A stretch of DNA of 64,000 nt from Sphingomicrobium aestuariivivum. Lineage in GTDB: Bacteria; Pseudomonadota; Alphaproteobacteria; Sphingomonadales; Sphingomonadaceae. The notes beneath the pieces were generated by a model, which was given only the letters and a program-made list of their open reading frames with translations, ran no database searches and had not been told where the DNA came from. A program made the position numbers and the translations under genes. The stretch spans positions 2,180,501-2,244,500 of the forward strand of contig NZ_CP102629.1 in the NCBI RefSeq assembly GCF_024721585.1, written 5' to 3'. This document shows, piece after piece, positions 10,915 through 19,110 of this stretch (the first letter of the stretch is position 1; every line of letters starts with the position of its first letter).

Positions 10915-12492
10915 CTAGCCGCCGCGACGCTCGCGTTCGGCCTTGGCTTCGGCTTCGGCGCGCGTCAGCGGGCGCAGTTCCTCGATGACGGGGGCGAGCT
11001 CGCCCTCGTCGATCTGCGCCAGCAGCTCGTGATATTTCTCGGTCCGCTTGCCGCCATGCGGGTCCGAGGCGAGCGGCAGCAACACCGTGCGCGCCGCATC
11101 GGGACGGTTCTCGGTGAGCAGGACATGCGCCAGCGTGCGCCGCACGATCGGCGAGAAGGGCGCGAACTCATAGGCCTGCTCGAGCGCGATCAGCGCGGTC
11201 TCGGTCATCGGCTCGTCCGAGAAATAGTAGCTGAGGTAATAGCCCAGCATGACCTCGGCGTTGCGCGGGTCGATCTGGCTCGCGCGGCCGTAATAGCGGC
11301 GCGCCTCGGCCCAGTGCGATGCATCCTCCTCGGCCCGCTTGGCCGCGATCCGCGCGAGGAAGACATTGGCGCGAAGATGGTCGGGATCCTGCTCGAGGAT
11401 TTGCTTGGCGACCGCTTCGGCGCGGTCGAGATTGTCGCCGTCAAACTCGGCTTCCACGAGCGCGTTCATGACCGGCACGCTGCCCGGATACTGGCCAAGG
11501 ATCTCGCGCATCCGCCCCGCGGCGAAGTCGGCGCGGCGCTCGTCCCAGCCGGCCTGCGATTCGATGAACAACTCCATGACCGCTTCTTCGTCGGGTCCCA
11601 GCGGCGTCACCGTGGCGGTGGCGGGCTCGTAATTCTCGAAGGTGACCTCGGTCAGCGGCGCGCGGCTGCCGCTGAAACGGTCGATCTCGCGCTTCAGCTG
11701 GTCGAGATCGCCGAACGCGGCCTTGGCCGCCTCGATCGATTCCTCGCCCGCATTGAGGCGGCGCAGATAGTCGGCGAGCTGTCCCTGCCGCTCGGGCGTG
11801 AAGGACAGGTAGGTCGTCAGGAGCCAGCCATAGCCATAGCTCTGGATATAATCGGCATAGCGCATCTTCTCGGGCGGATCGAACATACGGCTGATGTCAT
11901 AGCTGGTCTGGAGAAGGCCGCCGCGCGCGGGCGGGCGCCCGACGACGAAGCCGTCTTCCTTGAGATCGATCGTGCCGAACAGTTCGGCAAAGCCTTCGCG
12001 ATACCAGGCCGGATAGGCCGCCGCGCCGTGATGGAACATGAAGTAGTGCGTATATTCATGGAACATCACTTCCTCGACGGTGGCGCGCTTGCGCTCGAGC
12101 CGTGCGCCGCGGCCGCGCAGGTCGCGGCCATATTCGGTCGGGGTAAAGGCGACCGACTGGCCCTCGCGGGCGCTGAAGAAGCCGCCCACGCCGCGCCGGC
12201 CGGCCAGCCTGCCCATGTCCTCGATGTCGCCGACCTGGAAGATGACGAGCTTGCGTTCGGCGGCGAGCGGCGCCTCCTTGCCAAGATTGCGCATGAAGCG
12301 CAGCGCATCGTCGAGCCGCTCGAGATTTTCGGCCAGCTCGCGGGCATCCTCGCCCTCGCCGCTCGAATAGACGATGAACTTGTCGGTCTCGGCCTTCCAC
12401 CAGTCCTGTGCCATCGCCGGCGTGGCCGCCACGGCCGCCATCATCATGCCCGTGGCCGCGAGCACGGCCTTGTCCGTCAGTTTGGAAAACAC
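10915..12492 (-). CDS. Exported HExxH peptidase-like protein with TPR repeats
   Basis: A 525-residue protein with a signal peptide (cleavage after AMAQ, about residue 29). The middle carries HEYTH (145-149), and 17 residues later an EGFAE segment with E166, which together give the zinc ligands of a gluzincin-type metallopeptidase. The C-terminal half holds TPR-like helical repeats. A periplasmic protease or protein-binding role is likely. The start is GTG at 12492 with GGGGGA eight bases upstream. The next upstream gene is a diverged copy in tandem. Confidence 0.72.
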   Translation of the reverse strand: MFSKLTDKAVLAATGMMMAAVAATPAMAQDWWKAETDKFIVYSSGEGEDARELAENLERLDDALRFMRNLGKEAPLAAERKLVIFQVGDIEDMGRLAGRRGVGGFFSAREGQSVAFTPTEYGRDLRGRGARLERKRATVEEVMFHEYTHYFMFHHGAAAYPAWYREGFAELFGTIDLKEDGFVVGRPPARGGLLQTSYDISRMFDPPEKMRYADYIQSYGYGWLLTTYLSFTPERQGQLADYLRRLNAGEESIEAAKAAFGDLDQLKREIDRFSGSRAPLTEVTFENYEPATATVTPLGPDEEAVMELFIESQAGWDERRADFAAGRMREILGQYPGSVPVMNALVEAEFDGDNLDRAEAVAKQILEQDPDHLRANVFLARIAAKRAEEDASHWAEARRYYGRASQIDPRNAEVMLGYYLSYYFSDEPMTETALIALEQAYEFAPFSPIVRRTLAHVLLTENRPDAARTVLLPLASDPHGGKRTEKYHELLAQIDEGELAPVIEELRPLTRAEAEAKAERERRGG

Positions 12493-12639
12493 GCGAAAAA
12501 TCCCCCACTGGATTCAAGAAACGCTTCAGGCTGAAAATGTTAATGCCAAAGCCCTGCCTGTCCAGCAGGCGCGCGCGCCGACAAGGGGCGCGGGCGTCAC
12601 TTCCGGCTCGAGAGTCGCCGAAAAGTCACGCCTCCCGCT

Positions 12640-14115
12640 TCAGGATGCGCCGTCGACAGTAGCAGCAGCCCGTTCCTCGATCTCCGCGAGCATCTCGCGC
12701 GCCTGCGCCGCCCGCTCGGGATGATGGGGATCGTTGACGACGGGGACCATCAGCCGCCGTACTTCGGCCACGCGCCCCTGCCGCCCGAGCGCTTGGGCCG
12801 CGGTCATACGCATGTTGAAATCCTGCGGCGCCTTGGCGATCGCCGCGACCAGCCCGTCGACCGCCATGTCGGTCGCCCGCCCGTGGCGCTCCTTCGACAC
12901 GCGATAGTAGAGCTTCAATGCCTCGGGATCCTCGGGGTCGAGCCGGTTGGCCGCCGCCGCCATCCTGCTCGCCTCGGCATAGAGGCTCTCGTCCTCTTCC
13001 TCGTAGGCGCGCTCGAGCAGCGCCCGCACCCGCAGCAGCATCGGCTCGGCCTTGCCGGGGCGCAATTCCATCGCCCGCGCCGCCGCCTCGTCCGCCGCCT
13101 GCGGGTTCCCGCGCGCCAGCTCGGCCATCGCCAGCACCGTCATGAACAGTCCCGACCCGCCATTCTCGGTTTCCATCGCGCGCAGGCGGGGAAGGAGGTC
13201 CTCCTCGTCCTGGTCGAGCCACAGCGCCAGATAATGCGGGATGGCCGCGCCATCGCTTTCGCTCAACGCGGCGACCGTAACCGACGGCGTCGCCACGCGC
13301 TCGGGGCCGAGTTCGAGATAGCCCAGCCGCGACCTGCGGTAAGACGCCAGTTCCTCATCGAGCCGCGCGAGGTCGCCAAAGGCGGTGCGCGCCGCCTCGC
13401 CCGACGGCAAGCCTTCGGCCATGAGGTCGAGATAGCGCGCGAAATGCTGCCGACGCGTCGGTTCGAAGGCGACATAATGGGTCAGCAGCCAGCCCGTCGC
13501 ATAGAAGCGCTGCCCGTCGCTGCCCCATTGCCTGTTCTGGAGATCGAACAGCCGGTCGACCGGCATGATCCCCTCGCGCTGGAGGACCCGCGCCGCGCGG
13601 ACCGGCACGTCGCCGATGCGCACCGCGCCATCCTTGTCGCTGCGCGCGGTGGAGAAGAATTCGGCCCATCCCTCGACCAGCCAGGCCGGCATCGGGCCAT
13701 CCATGTCCTGGAGCAGAAGGTGATGCGAATATTCGTGCACCAGCACGTTCATCCGCCACTCGGCACGCTGCCCCTCGATGTCGGGCACCACCGCCAGCGG
13801 TCCCATCTCGCGATAGGTGTAGAAACCGCCCGCATTGCCGACCCCCGCAAGGCGGCGCACGACCTGCTCGCTGTCGAGCATGAAGATGGTGACACGGTTG
13901 CCGTCGCCGACCGCCGTATCGGGCTGCGCGCGCACGACGCGGATAGCGCTGTCGATCCGCTCCAGTTCCTCGAGCCGCTCGCGCAGCGTGTCTTCGGACA
14001 AGGTCGAATAGACCACGAAATGCGGACTCTCGGCGCGGCGCCACTGTTCGGCATCGGCCGGCGAGGATAAGGCAATCGCCGAGGCGAGAAGCGGAAGGAT
14101 GGAAAGAAAACGCAA
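12640..14115 (-). CDS. Exported HExxH peptidase-like protein, paralogue of the next gene
   Basis: A 491-residue protein with a signal peptide (ending near ADAEQ, residue 23), HEYSH at 127-131 and a downstream EG motif (E148) completing the gluzincin zinc site. Helical TPR-like repeats fill the C-terminal half. It aligns along its length with the gene at 10915-12492, including GGFxxxRE, WLVEGWAEFF versus WYREGFAELF, and shared repeat spacing. The two are therefore tandem duplicates that have diverged strongly. The start is TTG at 14115 with GGGGG eight bases upstream. The substrate is unknown. Confidence 0.7.
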   Translation of the reverse strand: MRFLSILPLLASAIALSSPADAEQWRRAESPHFVVYSTLSEDTLRERLEELERIDSAIRVVRAQPDTAVGDGNRVTIFMLDSEQVVRRLAGVGNAGGFYTYREMGPLAVVPDIEGQRAEWRMNVLVHEYSHHLLLQDMDGPMPAWLVEGWAEFFSTARSDKDGAVRIGDVPVRAARVLQREGIMPVDRLFDLQNRQWGSDGQRFYATGWLLTHYVAFEPTRRQHFARYLDLMAEGLPSGEAARTAFGDLARLDEELASYRRSRLGYLELGPERVATPSVTVAALSESDGAAIPHYLALWLDQDEEDLLPRLRAMETENGGSGLFMTVLAMAELARGNPQAADEAAARAMELRPGKAEPMLLRVRALLERAYEEEDESLYAEASRMAAAANRLDPEDPEALKLYYRVSKERHGRATDMAVDGLVAAIAKAPQDFNMRMTAAQALGRQGRVAEVRRLMVPVVNDPHHPERAAQAREMLAEIEERAAATVDGAS

Positions 14116-14178
14116 GAGACTGACCCCCGATAGGCTTCGGCGCGCCCACCATTGACCGATCCGCCGCGGCGGACAAGC

Positions 14179-15732
14179 TCAGCCGCGCGCCCATCCCGCA
14201 TCGGCCGGCGTCAGCGTGGCAAGGAAGTCACGTGCGCTCTCCCGATATTCCGCCTTCCGCTCGTCCCCCATCCGATCCCAGGTCGCGAAGATACGCCCGA
14301 TGCGATGGTTGCCCTCGAGCTTGTCGCGGTTGCGGTCCATGAAATCCCAGTAGAGCGCGTTGAAGGGGCAGGCATCCTCGCCGGTTTTCTTCTTCACATC
14401 ATAGCGGCAGTGCCGGCAGTAATCGGACATCTTGTTGATGTAATTGCCGCTCGCCGCATAGGGCTTGGAGGCCATGTCGCCGCCATCGGCGAACAGCGCC
14501 ATGCCGACCACATTGGGCTGCTCGACCCATTCATAGGCGTCGGCATAGACGGTGAGGAACCAGTCCTGCACATGGTCAGGCCGGACCCCCGCGATCAGCG
14601 CGAAATTGCCGAGCACCATCAGCCGCTGGATATGATGCGCATAGGCATGCTCGCGCGTCGTCCGCACCGCCTCGGCCATGCAATGCATGTCGGTCTCGCC
14701 GGTCCAGTAGAAGTCGGGCAGGTGGCGGCGGTTGCCGAAGAAATTCTCCTCGCCATAGTCCGCATCCTCCCACCAGTAGATGCCGCGGATATATTCGCGC
14801 CAGCCGAGGATCTGGCGGATGAAGCCTTCCACCGCCTCGATCGGCGCCTTGCCGTCCCGATAGGCCTGCTCGGCCTTCCGGCAAACCTCGAGCGGATCGA
14901 GCAGCCCGCAGTTGATGCTGGTCGAGAGAAGGGCATGGTTCATGAAATCCTTCCCCGTCAGCATCGCGTCCTGCGTCGCCCCGAAGCAGGGCAGGCGGTT
15001 CGCGATGAAATCGTCCAGCGCTTGCCCCGCCTGCGCCGCCGTCACCGGCCAGCCGAAGCCTTCGAGGCTGCCGAAATGGTCGCCGAAGTGGCCCGCCACG
15101 AGGTCGAGTACTTCCTGCGTGATGTTGTCGGGCTCGAAGACTGGCCGTTCGGGAAAGTCGGTGTCGGGATCGGCGCTGTCGCGGTTCTCGGCATCGAAGT
15201 TCCAGCGCCCGTGGGCCGGCTCCTCTCCGTCCATCAATAAGCCCGTCTTCAGCCTCATCTCGCGATAGAAATGCTCCATCCGCAGTCCGCTGCGCCCCTG
15301 CGCCCAGGCGCAGAATTCGGCGATCGAGCAGATGAAGCGCGTGTCGGGCAGGATGGTCATGGGCAGACCGAACTGGTGCTCCCAGCCGGCGATGGCATCC
15401 ATCACCCGCCGCTCGCCCGCCTCGACGATGCGGATCGCCTCCACCTCGTGCCGTTCCAGCGCCCGCTCGACCTCACCGGTGAAGCTGCCCGAATTGCCGG
15501 CATCATCGAGCTTCACATAATCGACGGTGAAGCCCTTCTCTTCGAGCTCGGCGGCGAAATGCCGCATCGCCGAAAAGAGCAGCGCGATCTTCTGGGGGTG
15601 GTGTTTGACGTAGGTCGCCTCGTCCCACACCTCCATCATCAGCACCACGCAGGCGGCGGGGTCCTCATCGGGCAGGCTGGCGAGGTCGTGGCTGAGCTGG
15701 TCGCCGAGGACGGGAACGAGGGTCGTGGCCAT
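14179..15732 (-). CDS. FeS-type bacterial cryptochrome/(6-4) photolyase family protein
   Basis: A 517-residue flavoprotein of the FeS-BCP branch (PhrB/CryB type), which repairs (6-4) photoproducts or senses blue light. The N-terminal alpha/beta domain opens with LVPVLGDQLSHDL, typical of the deoxyribodipyrimidine photolyase-related family. The C-terminal helical domain has cysteines in SINCGLLDPLEVC and DYCRHCRYD...DACPFNALYWDF, which match the [4Fe-4S] and FAD-binding region. Repair versus signalling cannot be decided from sequence. The start at 15732 is the first ATG. It follows priA in reverse order with a 39-base gap. Confidence 0.85.
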   Translation of the reverse strand: MATTLVPVLGDQLSHDLASLPDEDPAACVVLMMEVWDEATYVKHHPQKIALLFSAMRHFAAELEEKGFTVDYVKLDDAGNSGSFTGEVERALERHEVEAIRIVEAGERRVMDAIAGWEHQFGLPMTILPDTRFICSIAEFCAWAQGRSGLRMEHFYREMRLKTGLLMDGEEPAHGRWNFDAENRDSADPDTDFPERPVFEPDNITQEVLDLVAGHFGDHFGSLEGFGWPVTAAQAGQALDDFIANRLPCFGATQDAMLTGKDFMNHALLSTSINCGLLDPLEVCRKAEQAYRDGKAPIEAVEGFIRQILGWREYIRGIYWWEDADYGEENFFGNRRHLPDFYWTGETDMHCMAEAVRTTREHAYAHHIQRLMVLGNFALIAGVRPDHVQDWFLTVYADAYEWVEQPNVVGMALFADGGDMASKPYAASGNYINKMSDYCRHCRYDVKKKTGEDACPFNALYWDFMDRNRDKLEGNHRIGRIFATWDRMGDERKAEYRESARDFLATLTPADAGWARG

Positions 15733-15771
15733 GGCGCCCCAGCGGCTGGCGGGGGCGGGTCGTTCCCGACC

Positions 15772-17931
15772 CTAGACGAAGGAATAGGGGTCGACGTCGA
15801 CCGCCACGCGCACCTTCTGCGGCCAGTCGACCTTCGCGAGCCAGTCACGGATCGCCGCCTGTACGTCGACGCGTCGCTCGGCATGGACCAGCAGGCGCTG
15901 GCGGTGCCGTCCGCGCAGCATGGCGAGCGGGGCGGGCGCGGGGCCGTAGATCGCCACGCCCTCCATCTCGGGCCGCGCGCGCCCGAGGTTCTGGGCGATC
16001 AGCTTGGCCGCTTCCTCGTCCTCGCTGCTGACGATGATTGCCGCGAGGCGCCCGAAGGGCGGCATGGCAGCGGCGCGGCGCGCCTCGGTCTCGGCGGCGA
16101 TGAAGGCGGGGGCATCGCCCGACACCAACGCTTCCATCACCGGATGGTCGGGCTCGTGGGTCTGGATGAAGACGCGCCCCGGTTTGTCGCCGCGTCCCGC
16201 GCGTCCTGCCACCTGGCTGACCTGCTGGAAGGTACGCTCGGCCGCGCGCAAGTCGCCGCCTTGCAGCCCGAGGTCTGCATCGACCACGCCCACCAGCGTG
16301 AGGTTGGGGAAGTGATAGCCTTTGGTGACAAGCTGGGTGCCGACGACGATGTCGATTTCGCCAGCTTCCATCGCCCGCACGAATTCGGCGGCACGCGCCG
16401 GGCTCCAGATCGTGTCCGATGTGACGACGGCGGTGCGCGCCTCGGGAAAGAGCGCGGCGACCTCGTCGGCAATCCGCTCGACCCCCGGACCGCAGGCGAC
16501 GAGGCAATCTTCCTCGCCGCACTCGGGGCAGGCCTTGGGCGGTGGCATGACATTGCCGCAGTGGTGGCAGGCCAGCCGCGCCATCAGCCGGTGCTCGACC
16601 ATCCAGGCGGTGCAATTGGGGCATTGGAAACGGTGCCCGCAATTGCGGCACAGGGTCAGCGGGGCAAAGCCGCGGCGGTTGAGGAAGAGGAGGCTCTGCT
16701 CGCCCGCCTCGAGATTGGCCTCGAGCTCGCGCACCAGCCGTGGCGCCAGCCACTTGCCGCGCAAGGGCGGGTCCTGCGTCAGGTCGATGGCCGAAAGCTC
16801 GGGCAGGCGCGCTTCGGCATGGCGCTCGGCCAGCCGCACCTCGTCATAGCGCCCGATCTCGACCATGTGCCGCGTTTCGATCGCGGGAGTGGCGCTGGCA
16901 AGGATGATCGGGAATTGCTCGAACTGCCCGCGCATCACCGCGACGTCGCGGGCATGATATTGCACGCCTTCTTCCTGCTTGAAGCTGGTCTCGTGCGCCT
17001 CGTCGACGATGATGAGCTTCAAGTCGCGATAGGGAAGGAAGAGGCTGGAACGCGCGCCGACCACGACCTTCGCCGTGCCTTCCGCAATCCCGCGCCACGC
17101 TCGCCGCCGCTCCGACCCGCGAAGGTCGGAGTGCCACGCCACCGGCATCGTGCCGAAGCGCCGCTCGAAGCGCTGGAGGAAGGGTTCGGTGAGCGCGATT
17201 TCGGGGAGCAGCACGAGCACCTGGCCGCCCTGCCTGAGCGCCTCGGCAAGCGCCTCGAAATAGACTTCGGTCTTGCCCGAGCCGGTGATGCCGTCGAGCA
17301 GGATCGGCGCGAAGCCGCCGCCGATGGCACCACGCAGTCGGTCGGCGGCGGCGGCCTGTTCGGGTCGAAGCTCGACCGGCGAGAAGTCGGGATCGGGCTG
17401 CGGGAAAGGCGCATCGGCATCGACCTCGACCGCCTCGAGCGCGCCGGCCTTGACCAGACCGCGCACCACCGCGTCGGACACGCCCGCCTTGGCGGCGAGT
17501 TCGCGCACGCTGCCCTGCCGCCCCTCGAGTTCGCGCAGCGCTTTCTCGCGGGTCGCGGTGAGGCGTGGCGGGACGAGGCCGGTGAGGCGATATTCGACCA
17601 GCTGTCGCGGGCTGGCGAAGGCCGCGCTCGGGAGCATCATCCGCAGCACGCTGGCGAGCGGCGAGCAGTAGTAGGTCGCGGTCCACTCGGCGAGGCGGCG
17701 GAGCTCGGCCGACAGCGGCGGCACGTCGATCGCGCCGATGAGGGGGCGCAGGCGATTGTCGCCGACTTCCTCGGTCGGCAGCCGTTCGGGCTCCCACACC
17801 ACGCCGGTGAGCTGGCGGGGCCCAAGCGGCACGGTGACGAGCGTGCCGGGCGGTGCCTCGACGCCCTCGGGCAGCTTGTAATCGAGCGGCCCCAGTGCGG
17901 CGTTCAGCGTGACGACGCGAACGCGCTCCAC
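15772..17931 (-). CDS. priA: Primosomal protein N' (replication restart helicase PriA)
   Basis: A 719-residue superfamily 2 helicase that reloads the replisome at stalled forks. It carries Walker A (GITGSGKTEVYFE), a DEAH box (VDEAHETSF) and the zinc-binding insert with paired cysteines (CRNCGHRFQCPNC, CHHCG, CPECGEEDC). The N-terminal DNA-binding domain begins RVVTLNAALGPLDYKLP. The start is GTG at 17931, four bases after the purC stop, with AGGA inside the end of purC. The frame is open to 18000 but the extension overlaps purC and is not family-like. Confidence 0.93.
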   Translation of the reverse strand: MERVRVVTLNAALGPLDYKLPEGVEAPPGTLVTVPLGPRQLTGVVWEPERLPTEEVGDNRLRPLIGAIDVPPLSAELRRLAEWTATYYCSPLASVLRMMLPSAAFASPRQLVEYRLTGLVPPRLTATREKALRELEGRQGSVRELAAKAGVSDAVVRGLVKAGALEAVEVDADAPFPQPDPDFSPVELRPEQAAAADRLRGAIGGGFAPILLDGITGSGKTEVYFEALAEALRQGGQVLVLLPEIALTEPFLQRFERRFGTMPVAWHSDLRGSERRRAWRGIAEGTAKVVVGARSSLFLPYRDLKLIIVDEAHETSFKQEEGVQYHARDVAVMRGQFEQFPIILASATPAIETRHMVEIGRYDEVRLAERHAEARLPELSAIDLTQDPPLRGKWLAPRLVRELEANLEAGEQSLLFLNRRGFAPLTLCRNCGHRFQCPNCTAWMVEHRLMARLACHHCGNVMPPPKACPECGEEDCLVACGPGVERIADEVAALFPEARTAVVTSDTIWSPARAAEFVRAMEAGEIDIVVGTQLVTKGYHFPNLTLVGVVDADLGLQGGDLRAAERTFQQVSQVAGRAGRGDKPGRVFIQTHEPDHPVMEALVSGDAPAFIAAETEARRAAAMPPFGRLAAIIVSSEDEEAAKLIAQNLGRARPEMEGVAIYGPAPAPLAMLRGRHRQRLLVHAERRVDVQAAIRDWLAKVDWPQKVRVAVDVDPYSFV

Positions 17932-17935
17932 CGGC

Positions 17936-18727
17936 CTAGTCCTTGCGCTCGCGCTTCTTCTTGGCGCTGTCGAAGTCGAGCACCGCGCTTTCCTCGCCAT
18001 CCTCGGGCTGGAGGAGGCCGAGGCGGCGGGCGACTTCCTGATAGGCTTCGGCGATTTCGCCGAGGTCCTGGCGGAAGCGGTCCTTGTCGAGCTTGCGGTT
18101 CGAGGCGATGTCCCACAGGCGGCAGCTGTCGGGCGAGATTTCGTCGGCGAGGATGATGCGGCTGTAGTCGTTTTCCCAGATGCGGCCGAATTCCAGCTTG
18201 AAATCGACGAGGCGGATGCCGATGCCGGCGAACAGGCCGCACATGTAATCGTTCACCCGGATCGCCATGTCGGCGATGTCGTTCATCTCTTCCTGGCTGG
18301 CCCAGCCGAAGCAGGCGATATGCTCCTCGGTCACCATGGGATCGCCGAGCTTGTCGTCCTTGTAGTAATATTCGATCACGGTGCGCGGCAGCTGGGTGCC
18401 TTCCTCGATGCCGAGACGCTTGGTCATGGAGCCGGCCGCGACGTTGCGGACGACGACCTCGATGGGGACGATCTCGACCTGGCGGACGAGCTGTTCGCGC
18501 ATGTTCAACCGGCGCATGAAATGGGTCGGCACGCCGATGGTGTGGAGCGAGGTGAAGATCTTCTCCGAGATGCGGTTGTTGAGCACGCCCTTGCCCGCGA
18601 TCTGCCCGGTTTTCTCGGCGTTGAAGGCGGTGGCGTCATCCTTGAAATATTGGATGATGGTGCCGGGTTCGGGACCCTCGTAGAGGATCTTCGCCTTGCC
18701 TTCGTAGATCTGCCTGCGCCGTGCCAT
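17936..18727 (-). CDS. purC: SAICAR synthetase
   Basis: A 263-residue phosphoribosylaminoimidazole-succinocarboxamide synthase, which joins aspartate to CAIR in purine synthesis. It starts [18 protein letters not shown], the normal family N-terminus, with GGGGA six bases before the ATG at 18727. The ATP and substrate-binding motifs ([31 protein letters not shown]) are all visible. An upstream in-frame start at 18742 is less likely. It is co-transcribed with priA. Confidence 0.96.
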   Translation of the reverse strand: MARRRQIYEGKAKILYEGPEPGTIIQYFKDDATAFNAEKTGQIAGKGVLNNRISEKIFTSLHTIGVPTHFMRRLNMREQLVRQVEIVPIEVVVRNVAAGSMTKRLGIEEGTQLPRTVIEYYYKDDKLGDPMVTEEHIACFGWASQEEMNDIADMAIRVNDYMCGLFAGIGIRLVDFKLEFGRIWENDYSRIILADEISPDSCRLWDIASNRKLDKDRFRQDLGEIAEAYQEVARRLGLLQPEDGEESAVLDFDSAKKKRERKD

Positions 18728-18756
18728 GCTTCCCCGCCTCAACTGGTTGAAATCGG

Positions 18757-18785
18757 CCTATAGGAGGTTGGGCGGGACGGGGCAA
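18757..18785 (-). promoter_or_regulatory. Candidate purC promoter
   Basis: On the minus strand TTGCCC and TATAGG are separated by exactly 17 bases, ending 30 bases before the purC ATG. The fit to a housekeeping sigma-70 promoter is moderate. Confidence 0.4.
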
Positions 18786-19110
18786 TTGGCTGTGTAGGGA
18801 AGCGCCTCCTGTTGGAGAAAATCGGGGGTGTGTCCACTTCGTCCACTTGTGGAACTTTTCGGGGCCAAGCCGCTGATTTTGCACGGCCCGTGCCGCTGTC
18901 GGCGGCGGTGCAGGGCGAGGAAAAAAGCGCGGCGAACCGCCGTGAACCCGCGCGAGCGGCGGGGCGATGCGGGGAGGGTGTCGGTCATTCGAGAACATAG
19001 ACCGAAACGGGCGCTGTAGGACAGCGAACGCAACCCGACGCCAGGAGGTTTTACAAGCTTGACAATTCAAGACGTAATACCAAAACTTTTGAAAAACTTC
19101 GGGGCTCAAT
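18786..19110. other. 325-base intergenic region between purC promoter and RT gene
   Basis: No convincing gene is present. The left two-thirds is GC-rich like the host, and the last ~70 bases turn AT-rich. Visible elements: a direct repeat GTCCACTTC/GTCCACTTG (18832-18849) that also forms the palindrome TCCACTTGTGGA (18842-18853); GAAC-N7-GAAA at 18993-19007, one base off the alphaproteobacterial LexA box; AGGAGG at 19043-19048; and TTGACA at 19059-19064, a perfect -35 hexamer without a clear -10. A short TTG-initiated frame (19059-19163) follows AGGAGG and overlaps the RT gene out of frame. The RT promoter must lie here, and a structured RNA cannot be excluded. Confidence 0.5.

Noticed and set aside
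15748-15771. Hairpin GGGTCG-TTCC-CGACCC at the priA end as a terminator
   Set aside because: It includes the stop codon region, has only six pairs and no T-run follows.
15271-18156. Very long plus-strand open frame (~960 codons) opposite priA, photolyase and purC
   Set aside because: It spans several well-supported minus-strand genes and has the biased composition of a third-position mirror frame.
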